Assembly: GCA_013178375.1 (NCBI GenBank)
Contig: JABLXQ010000022.1
Coordinates: forward strand, 1-64,000
DNA from: Gammaproteobacteria bacterium
GTDB lineage: Bacteria > Pseudomonadota > Gammaproteobacteria > Pseudomonadales > Ketobacteraceae
Length of the DNA: 64,000 bases
Reading direction: 5' to 3'
Below are positions 1 to 9,401 of the stretch, one piece after another; positions within the stretch are counted from its first letter, which is position 1; each line of letters starts with the position of its first letter. The notes beneath the pieces are model-generated. The model ran no database searches and was not told the DNA's origin. It saw only the letters and a list, made by a program, of their open reading frames with translations. The position numbers and the translations under genes were made by a program.

Positions 1-2
1 AG

Positions 3-122
3 GATGTTCGCGAGCAGTATGAACGGCAACTCAAGAACCTCCAGGAAGCCTATGGCGAGGCCATGCTGGAGCTGCGTGCCCGAAAAAAGCTCCAATCCCT
101 GTTGGACAAGGACGACAGCTGA
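3..122 (+). CDS. IS3-family transposase OrfA, C-terminal fragment
   Basis: This is the last 39 codons of OrfA, entering from the window edge in the frame that starts at base 3. The visible part is a charged helix (RQLKNLQEAYGEAMLELRAR) typical of the leucine-zipper/coiled-coil end of IS3 OrfA. It ends in LQSLLDKDDS followed by TGA. In this family OrfA supplies the helix-turn-helix that binds the element's ends and can join OrfB by -1 frameshifting. The slippery heptamer sits inside this fragment. The N-terminal DNA-binding half is not in the window. Confidence 0.75.
   Translation, partial: DVREQYERQLKNLQEAYGEAMLELRARKKLQSLLDKDDS
83..89 (+). promoter_or_regulatory. Programmed -1 ribosomal frameshift site (A AAA AAG)
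   Basis: In the OrfA frame the codons read CGA AAA AAG, so the heptamer is phased exactly as the canonical X XXY YYZ slippery site. Slipping back one base enters the OrfB frame, which is open from here to base 563. IS3 elements use this signal to make the OrfAB transposase. Confidence 0.85.
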
Positions 123-941
123 TCGAAACGATCCGGCAGGGACTCAAGGAAGACGGTTTCGAGGTCTCCATCAGCCAGCTGTGCCGCTGGTTCGAGGTGC
201 CCCGGCGGACGTTCTACTACCGACCAACCCAGGCGGCGCCTAAGCTGCGCGAAGCCCTGGTGGCGCCCGTAAAGGCGCTGATCGAGCAGGAACCGTCCTT
301 CGGTTATCGCACAGTGGCCGGTCTGTTGGGCATGAACAAGAACACGGTCCAGCGCATTTTCCAGCTGAAAGGCTGGCAGGTTCGCAAACGGGCGGTGGGC
401 TTTCGCCCTCGCATTCAAGCGCTGCCGTCAGTAGCACAGCAACCCAACGAGCGCTGGTCAACCGACCTGTGCCGCGTCTGGGGTGGCCATGACGGCTGGC
501 TGAGTCTGGCGCTGGTGATGGACTGCCATACCCGCGAACTGCTGGAGCTGGCACCTGTCACGTAGTGGCAAGGCCACCACGGCGCAGGCGGCGCTGGAGC
601 AGGCCTTGATTGCCCGCTTCGGCACACTGGGTCGAGTACCGGTACCCTTCCTGCTGCGCTCGGACAACGGTCTGGTCTTCACCAGTCGCACCTTCACCCG
701 CCTGGTGCGCAGCTACGGGCTGAAACAGGAATTCATCACGCCGCATTGCCCGCAGCAAAACGGCATGGTGGAACGGGTCATCCGGACATTGAAAGAGCAG
801 TGCGTGCATAGACATCGGTTCGAAACCCAGCAACACGCCAGCCGTGTAATCAGCGACTGGATTCAGTTCTACAACACCCAACGGCCACACCAGGCACTGG
901 GAATGAAAACACCCGCTGAGGCGTATGCATTAGCGGCCTGA
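119..941 (+). pseudogene. IS3-family transposase OrfB (DDE integrase), frameshifted
   Basis: OrfB has the HTH_21-like start (SQLCRWFEVPRRTFYY) and an rve integrase core. All three catalytic acidic residues are visible: Asp in STDLCRV (codon 464-466), Asp in RSDNGLVF (663-665) and Glu in NGMVERVI (771-773). The reading frame breaks near base 546. After HTRELL the frame reads ELAPVT and stops at 562-564, while the next frame continues with LSRSGKATTAQAALEQALI, the expected family sequence. One extra A at about 546 explains this. The downstream part runs cleanly to PAEAYALAA. OrfB is normally read by frameshift from OrfA, so the left boundary is approximate. As written, no full transposase can be made. 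Confidence 0.85.
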
Positions 942-969
942 CCTGTGCAGAAAGGGCTGGGTCATTACA

Positions 970-1193
970 AATAGCAGCCCTGCAGATCAACCGCACAGTG
1001 GAACCAGCTTATTAAGCACCAGCAGGCGTCTAGCTTGTCTGCTGCCCGGTTCTGTCAGATTGATCACGGGGTGGAATGAACAGGTACGCACTTGTGAACC
1101 TGCTGGGCTTTAAGCCATCTCAATAAGGCCGTTAATGCCAATCTTCCGCATTAACGACCTCCAGGTTAATTGTGCTACTGACCTTCGTCTTCT
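970..1193. other. Intergenic, with a weak stem-loop at 1130-1156
   Basis: No gene is seen between the insertion sequence and the exported-protein gene. A 9-bp inverted repeat (CGTTAATGC at 1130-1138, GCATTAACG at 1148-1156) lies just past the stop codon of the minus-strand gene. It could help end its transcript, but no T-run follows. Confidence 0.4.
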
Positions 1194-2534
1194 TCAGTTA
1201 ACGACTGTAGCTGACGGATTGACCGGCGGCAATGGAGGAGACTGACCTGCCATATTCAGCTTGAATGCAACAATTGAAGGCGCCCAGCCGCTATAAGGCA
1301 AAGCATCCCCTCGTTCTAAAGAGAGATAGAGGGTATTTGTATTTTCGTCAAAAGACCCCCCTATGATTGCGTTAAAACCAGTATTTGCATAGGGTCTATC
1401 GAATTTTCCATATGCATGAGGCTTAACATCATATGAATTCATCTGACCTGCTTTTACCTTCAAGAGATCATTCATATCCCACAGCCAATAATAATTGGCA
1501 TAATCAGAAGCCTTATACGCGCAATATCCTCCACAAACATCGCCATTATCTTGCGTTATTTTGTAACCAATACCGCTTGTCATGCCACCATTGAAACCCA
1601 CCGTCATGTAAGTGCGAGTCCCCGGAACAATGAATCCATAAATGGCCTTGGAAAGATGATTCCACAAGTTGTTTTTCAATGTCGTATTGAACATATAACT
1701 TTCCATTGTCTGCGACCCGATTCCCAGAATATGGTCGAGACTGAAATCCAGCAACTTGGTCAACTGAATTGCAGATGGCGCCAAACTGCCCAACGAAGGA
1801 TTTGTAGGATCAAACACGAACGCTGACGGACCAACGCTTAAACGGCTGATAATCGCTTTCCCACTTGAATCGCCGGTAATGTATGTACCGCCCAACTCAG
1901 CCTGCCAAGAACTTGGTATCTTGGAAATCCAGCCTGTTGCATGCGCTCTTGCTGAGTACCGGTGATATCCCCCAACTGCCGATGAAGCAAGATTGGCCGC
2001 ATTTTTAACAACCAGCGTAGTATGTGTTGCCGATGCAGCCGCATCATAATAAACATACGTGTTTACTAATAACTGACCATTTACGTAGGCCATTCCACCG
2101 ATTCTGTCCATGTTCTGAGTGTTGCCTGATTCGGGTCTATTCAACACTCGACTGAAGTTCTGCATGACAGTTGCGTACTTGAAATCAGTAACTTTTAAAC
2201 TGTTCACTAAAGTTGGTATCGAGAATTCTGCTATGGCCTGTTGATAGGTATGCCCTACCACATACATTGACTTCCCATTTGCACCAAGCGCAATGATGCC
2301 TTCTGAGTAAGTAACATTTGATTCGCCGTAGGAATCAGAAGGCAGACGAAATCCACCTATGTATTCCCACTTATCCATTGTAAGAAGAGGCAGACTTTGC
2401 AAAGTAGCAAGATCAGCGGAAAACGCTCCCGCACTAAAGAAGCCCATCAAACCAAATACGCCTGCTTTTAACATTTTCATTGGAGAAAACCATTCTGGAT
2501 ATTGAAATCGACGCTGGGACGAGGCACGTAGCAT
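1194..2534 (-). CDS. Exported protein of unknown function
   Basis: This 446-residue protein is not recognised. An ATG at 2534 is preferred over an upstream TTG at 2549, because GGGAG lies 8 bases before it. The N-terminus has basic residues, then a hydrophobic stretch (MLKAGVFGLMGFFSAGAFSA) that looks like a signal peptide. The mature part is rich in Gly, Ser, Asn, Tyr and Thr, as in beta-rich secreted proteins, with Cys residues in DVCGGYCAYK. It ends in a proline-rich tail (QSPPLPPVNPSATVVN). A gene for a beta-helix protein with a similar tail is divergent from it. Base composition is A+T-richer than the rest of the window, suggesting transfer with the polysaccharide island. An extracellular or outer-surface role is inference only. 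Confidence 0.6.
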   Translation of the reverse strand: MLRASSQRRFQYPEWFSPMKMLKAGVFGLMGFFSAGAFSADLATLQSLPLLTMDKWEYIGGFRLPSDSYGESNVTYSEGIIALGANGKSMYVVGHTYQQAIAEFSIPTLVNSLKVTDFKYATVMQNFSRVLNRPESGNTQNMDRIGGMAYVNGQLLVNTYVYYDAAASATHTTLVVKNAANLASSAVGGYHRYSARAHATGWISKIPSSWQAELGGTYITGDSSGKAIISRLSVGPSAFVFDPTNPSLGSLAPSAIQLTKLLDFSLDHILGIGSQTMESYMFNTTLKNNLWNHLSKAIYGFIVPGTRTYMTVGFNGGMTSGIGYKITQDNGDVCGGYCAYKASDYANYYWLWDMNDLLKVKAGQMNSYDVKPHAYGKFDRPYANTGFNAIIGGSFDENTNTLYLSLERGDALPYSGWAPSIVAFKLNMAGQSPPLPPVNPSATVVN

Positions 2535-2957
2535 GTTGAATGCTCCCAATTATTACGTTAAATAATAAAACTGATAATAGACAGGTATCATTTCTCTTCC
2601 AACTAACCCCTAGGCACAAAAACCGGGATAGAGAGCAGTGTCACACTTTTTTGCCAAATATTTTGGTTATCAAATTATCCACCAGATTGTTCAATTTTGC
2701 ACAAATATTGACATTTATTTCAAAAAAATATACAGGTCAATTTTAGCCGCCCGAAAGGCTATAACGTGGAGTTTTCACGAAACTCGCCCAGCGACAGATG
2801 ACAAGATCAAGCTCCAAACCGTCGCATTATGCAATGAAATCCCTAGAAATATGGTTACCCAGTCACAAATGTCGGACTTGCTGCTGAAATTGTTGGCATT
2901 ATGGATTACTTTTAAGAGGCTGATTCACCTTCAAAGCGAACTTCATGGTATAAGCTT
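2535..2957. other. A+T-rich divergent intergenic region
   Basis: This region separates two divergent exported-protein genes and must hold both promoters. A+T-rich runs occur around 2660-2740. A plus-strand reading frame from 2638 runs into the next gene in another frame but has no recognisable protein and no good start, so it was not called. Confidence 0.45.
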
Positions 2958-4277
2958 ATGCCTTATTACGCACCCAGCACCAAAATACTCTTCGCACTCG
3001 TCGGATTCACCTTATCTGCGGCTTGGCTGCCTCAAACTTCATTTGCTCACACTACCTGCCAGAGCAAAACTAACCTGCCAGCAATATCTGGAACCATTGT
3101 AAATGTTACTAATGCGACCGAGCTTCAATCTGCTGTTTCAACTCTGCAGGACAATACCACCATACTGTTGAAGGCTGGCACCTACAATTTAAGCAACACG
3201 CTGTACATCCGCAAAATGAACGTAGTGTTACGCGGAGACGGCACCAGCTGTGACCAAACCGTGCTGGTTGGTAAAGGCATGGACAACGCCTCTTATGGAA
3301 ACGTCCCGCATGGCATCTGGTCCGATTCAGTCAACCTCACAATCATGAACCTTACTGTTCGCGACGTTTATCAGCATGGCATAATTTTTAATGCTGGCGC
3401 ACAGTCCCCAACTATCAACAGTGTGCAGATACTGAATACTGGACAGCAGTTTCTTAAGTCCAACCCTACTCAATACGGAGTCGGCGTGGACAACGGAATC
3501 GTCAAGTACTCATATTTCGCATACACAAACGGCACACCATCGACCGATCATGGCAGCGGCGTCGGCTACACCAATGGCATTGACGTGCACGCAGGCAAGA
3601 ACTGGAAAATCACAGGGAATCGATTTGAGTCTTTTCACACCCCGGATTCCTCAGCTTGGTGGTGGAACCCAGCAATATTGATGTGGAATGGCGCATCCGG
3701 GAGTATTGTCGAAAACAACGTCTTTATTAATGTGGACAGGGCTATAGCGTTCGGCCTGATGGAACGAAGCGGTAACTATGATCACCAAGGCGGCGTTATT
3801 CGAAACAACATGATTTACTATGCACCGGGCCTTTTCTCAGCCAACAGAAAGTACGATTCAGATGGAGCCATAATCGTCTGGAATTCGCCAAGCTCCGCAG
3901 TGGTCCACAACACTATTCTCTCAAATGGAAATTTAAATAAATCCATAGAATTTCGCTTCGATACCGCTGGCGGGCAAGCGACTAACAATCTGGTGGACGC
4001 CGTTATCGGTACTAGAAACTCCGGCGCCTTCGCTCAATCCGGCAACCATACCAGCGCCACAACCACAATGTTTCAAAATGCATCGATAGGCAACTTGAGA
4101 CTCGTCTCAAGTGCCACAAATGTCATCAACAAAGTCAACCTGCACAATTTGGCAATTACAGATATTGATGGCAATGCTCGCGAAGGAACAAGCATGGTTG
4201 ATATTGGCGCGCATGAGTTCGGAGTAGTCTCCCCTCCCAACCCACCTAGCAACATCAGAGCTGACGAAGTACTGTAG
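2958..4277 (+). CDS. Exported right-handed parallel beta-helix protein
   Basis: The protein has 439 residues. The first ~30 (KILFALVGFTLSAAWLPQTSFA) form a signal peptide. The body has the features of pectate-lyase-like beta-helix proteins: ATELQSAVSTLQDNTTILLKAGTY near the start (the usual first coil), then repeated short strands such as NVVLRGDG, NLTIMNLTVRD, GIIFNAG, ITGNRFESF, SIVENNVFINVDRAI and AVVHNTILSNG. Such proteins often bind or cleave polysaccharides. No catalytic residues could be assigned, so lyase activity is not claimed. It ends in SPPNPPSNIRADEVL, like the neighbour at 1194. Its place beside O-antigen-type genes fits a surface-polysaccharide role. Confidence 0.75.
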   Translation: MPYYAPSTKILFALVGFTLSAAWLPQTSFAHTTCQSKTNLPAISGTIVNVTNATELQSAVSTLQDNTTILLKAGTYNLSNTLYIRKMNVVLRGDGTSCDQTVLVGKGMDNASYGNVPHGIWSDSVNLTIMNLTVRDVYQHGIIFNAGAQSPTINSVQILNTGQQFLKSNPTQYGVGVDNGIVKYSYFAYTNGTPSTDHGSGVGYTNGIDVHAGKNWKITGNRFESFHTPDSSAWWWNPAILMWNGASGSIVENNVFINVDRAIAFGLMERSGNYDHQGGVIRNNMIYYAPGLFSANRKYDSDGAIIVWNSPSSAVVHNTILSNGNLNKSIEFRFDTAGGQATNNLVDAVIGTRNSGAFAQSGNHTSATTTMFQNASIGNLRLVSSATNVINKVNLHNLAITDIDGNAREGTSMVDIGAHEFGVVSPPNPPSNIRADEVL

Positions 4278-4359
4278 AAGGTTTATTTCTCACCAAAAGC
4301 AAGCTGGGCCGCAGCATTCGGGCGGTCCACTTTCTATTCGGCAAGTCAACGCACAAAAG

Positions 4360-5670
4360 TCAATTTATTCCTCTATTCTGCCCATCTCGTTTCACCACAT
4401 AGATATTGTACGAGCAGGCAGTAAAGAGAATACACCAGTACAAAATCTCTGCCTTGTAACGATTCAAAAAAGACATTGCAACAATATAAGCAAGCAATGC
4501 CGCCTCTATTGCAATTATTTTATAGTATTGATTAATTTCATTTGCATTAACCAACTCTCGCTTACATCGTGCGGTGGCCTTAAAGCATGCACGAAGCATC
4601 ATTACGAGAAAAAATAGCCCAAGATAACCAAGCTCGGTAAGCGCCTCGAACCAAGTTGAATGCACAGCACGATTTCGGCTTGATCCCGAATCCATTTCCA
4701 TGGGCAAGTACTCAGGCGAAAGCGCCTCAAATCCTGACGCCCCAACCCCAAAAGGATGATCCTTGGCCATATCAATTGCAGCAAGCCAAAAAAACACTCG
4801 AGTAGCCCCAGTCTCCTGCTCCTCTGACAACTTTTCAGATTTTATTGAACTGAATCGCTGCAACGCACTTTCATCCACAACAAAGGCTGCGCCAATCAGT
4901 CCCAACAAAAGCACACCGATCACTGACGCCTTCTGATGTCTGCGCTGATACTTCGAGAAAAACTGATAACTCATAAAATACGCAAGGCTAACCACCGTTG
5001 CCAAGAACGCTCCCCGGCTATTGATCAGCACAATCGCATTAGCTATGAAGGCCGTAGCAATCACGATAGAAAGCCGGGCGACTTTATTATTATTTACCCA
5101 AAAATAATAAAGAGACAAAACAATAGTTGGCGCTATGGCAGCTGCAACTCCGTTGGTATCTGGGGCGTCGACAGTGCCAACCCCTTCAACCCTATCACCC
5201 TGATTACGCCCAACTTGAAAAACCATAAAACCAATATACGCCGCCCCCGCGACATAAGCCCACAAAACGCCATCGAGTTTTTTCTCAGTGTCGACAATTT
5301 TATATGCGATGGACATTATTACTACTAACTTTACAAAATCGATCGTGGCAGACTTGTGGATATCAGGGAGAACCGCATAGAACGAAACACACATATAGCC
5401 GAATGCAATCAAATAGATCCACTTAAACTGCGGGACATCAAAAAAGTGATTTTTTTTATGGTCTCCATAGCCCTTCAAGTAAACTACAATCATCAGAATC
5501 ACGGTGAAAAAGGAATAACTCAACGAAGGAACCATATAACTCCACCAACGACCAAGCGGATTGATAAAATAAACCAGCTGGTAGAGCATGAAAGCCCACG
5601 CAGGATGACTGGCAAATGCCAGAACAAAACCTCCAACATAGCAAATGACAAATAAAATGAAGTTCAGCAT
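4360..5670 (-). CDS. O-antigen ligase/polymerase-like membrane protein
   Basis: This polytopic membrane protein has about 436 residues. Many hydrophobic helices flank a larger loop, as in the Wzy_C/O-antigen ligase family. The start is the ATG at 5670 (MLNFILFVICYVGG); an in-frame TTG 12 bases upstream is unlikely. The loop region with RVFFWLAAIDMAKDHPFGVGASGF and HSTWFEALTELGYLGLFFL matches the conserved block of the family: a Gly-rich turn, then an invariant His before an aromatic/acidic segment. These proteins join or transfer sugar chains at the periplasmic face. The N-terminus also resembles exosortase-associated O-glycosylation ligases, so ligase, polymerase and protein glycosyl ligase are all possible. 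Its A+T-rich codon use matches its neighbours in the island. Confidence 0.8.
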   Translation of the reverse strand: MLNFILFVICYVGGFVLAFASHPAWAFMLYQLVYFINPLGRWWSYMVPSLSYSFFTVILMIVVYLKGYGDHKKNHFFDVPQFKWIYLIAFGYMCVSFYAVLPDIHKSATIDFVKLVVIMSIAYKIVDTEKKLDGVLWAYVAGAAYIGFMVFQVGRNQGDRVEGVGTVDAPDTNGVAAAIAPTIVLSLYYFWVNNNKVARLSIVIATAFIANAIVLINSRGAFLATVVSLAYFMSYQFFSKYQRRHQKASVIGVLLLGLIGAAFVVDESALQRFSSIKSEKLSEEQETGATRVFFWLAAIDMAKDHPFGVGASGFEALSPEYLPMEMDSGSSRNRAVHSTWFEALTELGYLGLFFLVMMLRACFKATARCKRELVNANEINQYYKIIAIEAALLAYIVAMSFLNRYKAEILYWCILFTACSYNIYVVKRDGQNRGIN

Positions 5671-5772
5671 GTGCGACCCCAAAGTTCAGTGCAGTGTTAA
5701 CTTCTCGCAACAAATCGTTGAAACCACTTCACCAACAAAACCCGGACACTGATTACTCCTACCTTACAAAAA

Positions 5773-6795
5773 CTATTTGCTTTTCGAAAAAGCATATCGC
5801 TCTCTTGCATCCATAATAGGTTTCTCAACTATCAAATATAGCCCCTCCGCCAGCAACAGACTCCCAACAAGAGCCATAAACAAATAAACTGGAAATGGAA
5901 GCTCCAAGGCAAAACGACGCATTAACGCCAGAACCTCCGGATGGATTAGGTATAAGGCATAGGAGCGGGTCGCGATATGATATGCGCCAGGCATGTATAT
6001 AATTTTTCGCCAACCACTATCAGCATTTGCTATCAAAACCCAACTAGCGAACACAATTGCCAATGCAAGCTTTCCGGGATCCCCGAAGCTGACTGCTGAA
6101 AAGTACCTAGCAGCAAAAAAATACAGAAACACAACCAAACCTACCAAACCGATCTGAGGTGCGTATCTTGCCAGTAGCGCCCAAACATCAGGACGCTGTC
6201 GATATATATGCGCCAAGAGTACACCTGCCACACACCCATCTATTCGAACATGCGTCTCTTCAATACTTTCGTAAAACCCAAGCATCCGAAAAAAGCAGGG
6301 CAACAAAAAAATCAACAAGAGCAACCATGTAGTTGATTGCTTGTTTATATGCACAGAGAGCGCAACCAAAGGAGCAATCAGAAGATAGAACTGCTCTTCA
6401 ACACACAGCGACCAGCTAATGGAGAAAAATTCAAGCGGGTGGAAATAATTTTGAATAAAAACAAAGTACTCCCAAGGGAATCTGACGTCTTCTTTCGTGA
6501 GATAACGTTGAGTCACGCTTACTATTAGAACCGCATAATAGGCTGGCAACGTTCTCATCCAACGCCGGAACCAGAATCTTCGCACATCGATTCTTCCGGA
6601 TACCTCGATCTCCTTAAAAAGCTGCCCCCCCAACAGCCATCCGGAAAGCACAAAGAAGAGATCGACACCAACGCCACCTAGTTGCAGGGGCGCCAAGTGG
6701 GTAGGCGCGCCATAGGACAGAACAGCATGCGCAACAATCACAAGCAAAATTGCTACAGCCCTAAGAAAATCCATGGATTGATAACGATTGATCAA
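5773..6795 (-). CDS. Acyltransferase 3 family membrane protein (OafA-like)
   Basis: The family signature is MDFLRAVAILLVIVAH, holding the conserved Arg and His of the R-x10-H motif, followed by GGVGVDLFFVLSGWLLGGQL and FWFRRWMRTLPAYY. About ten hydrophobic helices follow. A further conserved motif is SISWSLCVEEQFYLLIAPLV. Members acetylate or otherwise acylate sugars on exported polysaccharides. An ATG at 6873 opens the frame, but a TTG at 6795 has GGAGG five bases before it and gives the normal N-terminus for the family, so it was chosen. The gene follows the O-antigen ligase-like gene's promoter region on the same strand, with A+T-rich composition. Confidence 0.85.
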   Translation of the reverse strand: MINRYQSMDFLRAVAILLVIVAHAVLSYGAPTHLAPLQLGGVGVDLFFVLSGWLLGGQLFKEIEVSGRIDVRRFWFRRWMRTLPAYYAVLIVSVTQRYLTKEDVRFPWEYFVFIQNYFHPLEFFSISWSLCVEEQFYLLIAPLVALSVHINKQSTTWLLLLIFLLPCFFRMLGFYESIEETHVRIDGCVAGVLLAHIYRQRPDVWALLARYAPQIGLVGLVVFLYFFAARYFSAVSFGDPGKLALAIVFASWVLIANADSGWRKIIYMPGAYHIATRSYALYLIHPEVLALMRRFALELPFPVYLFMALVGSLLLAEGLYLIVEKPIMDARERYAFSKSK

Positions 6796-6960
6796 CTTCC
6801 CCTCCGAAATAGCTAAACGATGATCAAGACAAAAGATAACAGGACATACAAACATGCACCGAATCAATCTCAAGAACTACCAACAATCGAGACACGAAAA
6901 CCACAATTCTGGCACGCTGCAACAGCATGGAGAAACAATGCGAACGGATAGAATCACAAC

Positions 6961-7743
6961 TTATCTTGATCTACCCAAAACACTCCCAAAACGCCAATAA
7001 TTGAACTCCCTCGACGACCCATCTGTACGATAAATCCGGCACGGCAACTGCGCATACCCTTTCTCAAGTTCCCCAATCGCCTGCTGCGAAGCACTGATAT
7101 GAAAACCTGTTTCACCTGAAGAAAGAAGCACCCGGACCCGCCATCACCAACCAGGGAGTCATGCCACTATCAAAGCAATAAAAATCGCGAAAATAGTCGC
7201 GCGCGCTCATTTCGTCACTGTGTATTGCGTTTTCCTTGCGCTTGCGCTCACTGAGGTAGGCATGACCGGTTTTGCTCATCACTGGAACGCCACCGGCTTC
7301 GCTGCACAATTTCCTGCATGCTCTGAACCTTGCAATGATCATGAATTATTTTTTACCCGGATTTTTTCAGAAATGCTTCAGTCTGCAAGCCAACGGCGCA
7401 GCAACCCCCGAAAAATCACCATATTCATCGACCAGGAAACGGCTGTCGAAATCGCCGTCCCAGGTGATGCCCATGTCTGCGCTGTGCGCCACGATCCGGC
7501 GCCGCCACACCATCACGCTCCGGTAAAAATGGATTCAGAATGCCGCTGTAAAGCGTGCCGTCAGGCTCGTTGTAAATTTTGAGGAATTCGACGGGAATGC
7601 CTTGCGGCTTGAACTTCTTCTCAATCACGTCGTCGCCCGCAACAACCCACCGCGCGGCCCATGCAACAGGCCACGTCAACTTCCAGCTCTTCGCGGAGTT
7701 TGCGGTGGATGTCATAGGCCTTGAAGCACGCCACTGGCAACAT
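6961..7743 (-). pseudogene. manB: Phosphomannomutase (ManB/CpsG-type) relic
   Basis: Pieces of one phosphomannomutase lie in the correct order but in different frames. The start at 7743 reads MLPVACFKAYDIHRKLREEL (intact family: CFKAYDIRGKL). A second frame from about 7650 reads GIPVEFLKIYNEPDGTL then GILNPFLPE. A third reads HSADMGITWDGDFDSRFL, the metal-binding DGDxD segment. After a stop, 7300-7130 reads [19 protein letters not shown] then [11 protein letters not shown] and CDSGMxPWL-like sequence. A last open piece down to 6961 contains YRTDGSSREFNYWRF, resembling the C-terminal RTDG..F.DWRF region. The segment with the phosphorylated serine is missing and the terminal phosphate-binding loop is lost. 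At least three frame changes and an internal deletion make it non-functional. The last piece is the least certain. Confidence 0.8.
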
Positions 7744-7763
7744 TCAGTTTCCACACCATTCAT

Positions 7764-7787
7764 AAAAAAAGAGGGCCACAGGCCCTC
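7764..7787 (-). terminator. Rho-independent terminator of manC
   Basis: On the minus strand GAGGGCC, a 3-base loop and GGCCCTC are followed by seven T residues. It lies between manC and the manB relic, so the relic is probably no longer read from the manC promoter. Confidence 0.9.
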
Positions 7788-7809
7788 CTGCCAAGCATAG
7801 CCGGCCGAT

Positions 7810-9228
7810 TCACGCCCGGCCGTATTTATCCTCGAACCGCACGATGTCATCCTCGCCCAGATAGGCACCGGATTGCACCTCGATCATTTCCAGCGGAATT
7901 TTGCCTGGATTTTCCAAGGCATGAACCGTACCCAAGGGAATATAAGTGGACTGGTTCTCTGTCACCAGGTAATGCTCCTCGCCACTGGTGACCCGGGCAG
8001 TTCCGGACACCACGATCCAGTGCTCGGCGCGGTGGTGGTGCATCTGCACCGACAGCTTGGCGCCGGGATTGACCGTGATGCGCTTGACCTGGAAACGATC
8101 ACCCATGTCGATGGAGTCGTATTTGCCCCAGGGGCGATACACTTCGCGGTGGATCTTGTATTCGTTGCGACCTTCCTGCTTCAGCTGGTCGACGATTTTC
8201 TTCACGTCCTGGATCTGGCTCATGTCCGCCACCAGCACGGCGTCCGGCGTGTCGATGACCACCAGGTTGTCCACGCCGAGAGTAGCCAGCAGACGGTGAC
8301 CGGACTGCAGATAACTGTTGGAAGTGGCGCGGGCGATCACATCCCCCTTCACCACGTTGCCGGTGGCGTCCTTCGGCTGCAGCGCCCACAGGGCTGACCA
8401 GGAACCGACGTCGCTCCAGCCGGCGCTCATCGGCACCATGACGGCGTTGGCGGTTTTTTCCATGACGGCATAGTCGATGGAATCGTCCGGGCACTCGCTG
8501 AAAGCGTCCTTGTCGAGGCGGATGAAATCCAGATCGTGTTTCGCCCCTGCCAGTGCGGCGCGACAGGCGTCGGCAATCGCCTTATTGTGGGTCGTCAGTT
8601 CGGCCAGATAGCTGGACGCCTTGAACACGAACATGCCGCTGTTCCAGAAGTATTCGCCGGATTCCACATAGCGGGTGGCGGTGGTCAGGTCGGGCTTTTC
8701 CACGAAACGGTTGATGCGGCGGCCCTGCCCGGCTCCATCCTGCAGCGCGACACCGGCCGCGGCGTTGATGTAGCCATAGCCGGTTTCGGGTTGGGTGGGT
8801 TCAATGCCGAACGTCACCAGGAAATCCCGTTCCGCATAGCGAACGCCTTCCCGGATGGTCGTGCGGAAGTGGTCGGGGTGCTGGATGGCGTGATCTGCGG
8901 GCAGCACGAGCAGCGGCTGGTCGGACAGGGCCTCCACGGCATGGATAGCGGCCAGGGCAATAGCGGGGGCGGTATTGCGGCCGAAGGGTTCCAGCAGGAT
9001 GGCGGCGGGCTTGATGCCAATTTGCCGCAGCTGCTCGGCCACCAAGAAGCGGTGGTCTTCGTTACAGACGATGATGGGGTTCTGCATTTCAAGGCCTTGC
9101 AGGCGCAACAGAGTCTGTTGCAGCAGGGTCTGTTCGCCCATCAGCGCCAGAAACTGCTTGGGGTACAGCGCACGCGACTGCGGCCAGAGACGGGAGCCGG
9201 AACCGCCGGCCAGAATGACTGGGATCAT
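7810..9228 (-). CDS. manC: Mannose-1-phosphate guanylyltransferase / mannose-6-phosphate isomerase
   Basis: This bifunctional type II enzyme makes GDP-mannose from mannose-1-phosphate and GTP, and interconverts fructose-6-P and mannose-6-P. The start is ATG at 9228 ([19 protein letters not shown]), with AAGGAAG upstream; the longer frame from 9294 lacks support. The N-terminal nucleotidyltransferase domain shows the pyrophosphorylase signature [13 protein letters not shown] and the FVEKP sugar-phosphate motif. The C-terminal cupin/isomerase domain shows [10 protein letters not shown] and the metal-binding [15 protein letters not shown]. The length, 472 residues, is normal. It supplies GDP-mannose or derivatives for the adjacent glycosyltransferases. 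The downstream manB is a relic, so mannose-1-phosphate must come from another phosphomannomutase (for example AlgC). Confidence 0.95.
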   Translation of the reverse strand: MIPVILAGGSGSRLWPQSRALYPKQFLALMGEQTLLQQTLLRLQGLEMQNPIIVCNEDHRFLVAEQLRQIGIKPAAILLEPFGRNTAPAIALAAIHAVEALSDQPLLVLPADHAIQHPDHFRTTIREGVRYAERDFLVTFGIEPTQPETGYGYINAAAGVALQDGAGQGRRINRFVEKPDLTTATRYVESGEYFWNSGMFVFKASSYLAELTTHNKAIADACRAALAGAKHDLDFIRLDKDAFSECPDDSIDYAVMEKTANAVMVPMSAGWSDVGSWSALWALQPKDATGNVVKGDVIARATSNSYLQSGHRLLATLGVDNLVVIDTPDAVLVADMSQIQDVKKIVDQLKQEGRNEYKIHREVYRPWGKYDSIDMGDRFQVKRITVNPGAKLSVQMHHHRAEHWIVVSGTARVTSGEEHYLVTENQSTYIPLGTVHALENPGKIPLEMIEVQSGAYLGEDDIVRFEDKYGRA

Positions 9229-9401
9229 GGAGCTTCCTTTCGTGTCCTTGCGTATTTGATGCGTGAGGATGGCTAGTTGGGTTATTGCTGCCAAAGTGGG
9301 CCAATCTTAGCAGAATTTACCGGCAATTGCGGCGGGGTGCTGGCCTCTCAAAGGGCCGTTCCCGCGCACCAAAAGCAACTCACGGGACCGGTCACGCCCT
9401 C

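Larger units (their letters stand above)
1..969 (+). mobile_element. IS3-family insertion sequence, 5'-truncated by the window edge
   Basis: The segment carries the end of orfA, a frameshift signal and orfB with a DDE integrase core, which is the standard IS3-family layout. The left end lies outside the window. The right end is placed tentatively after GGGTCATTACA, because IS3-family ends finish in CA. The matching left repeat (TGTAATGACCC) cannot be checked here. Codon use is G+C-rich, unlike the A+T-rich genes immediately downstream. Confidence 0.8.

Noticed and set aside
2638-3102. 154-codon plus-strand frame overlapping the start of the beta-helix gene
   Set aside because: No ribosome-binding site, no recognisable product, and it overlaps a gene with a clear signal peptide in another frame.
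7425-7868. 147-codon minus-strand frame over the manC end and downstream region
   Set aside because: Only its middle part is meaningful, and that is one frame of the broken manB relic. It is not a gene of its own.
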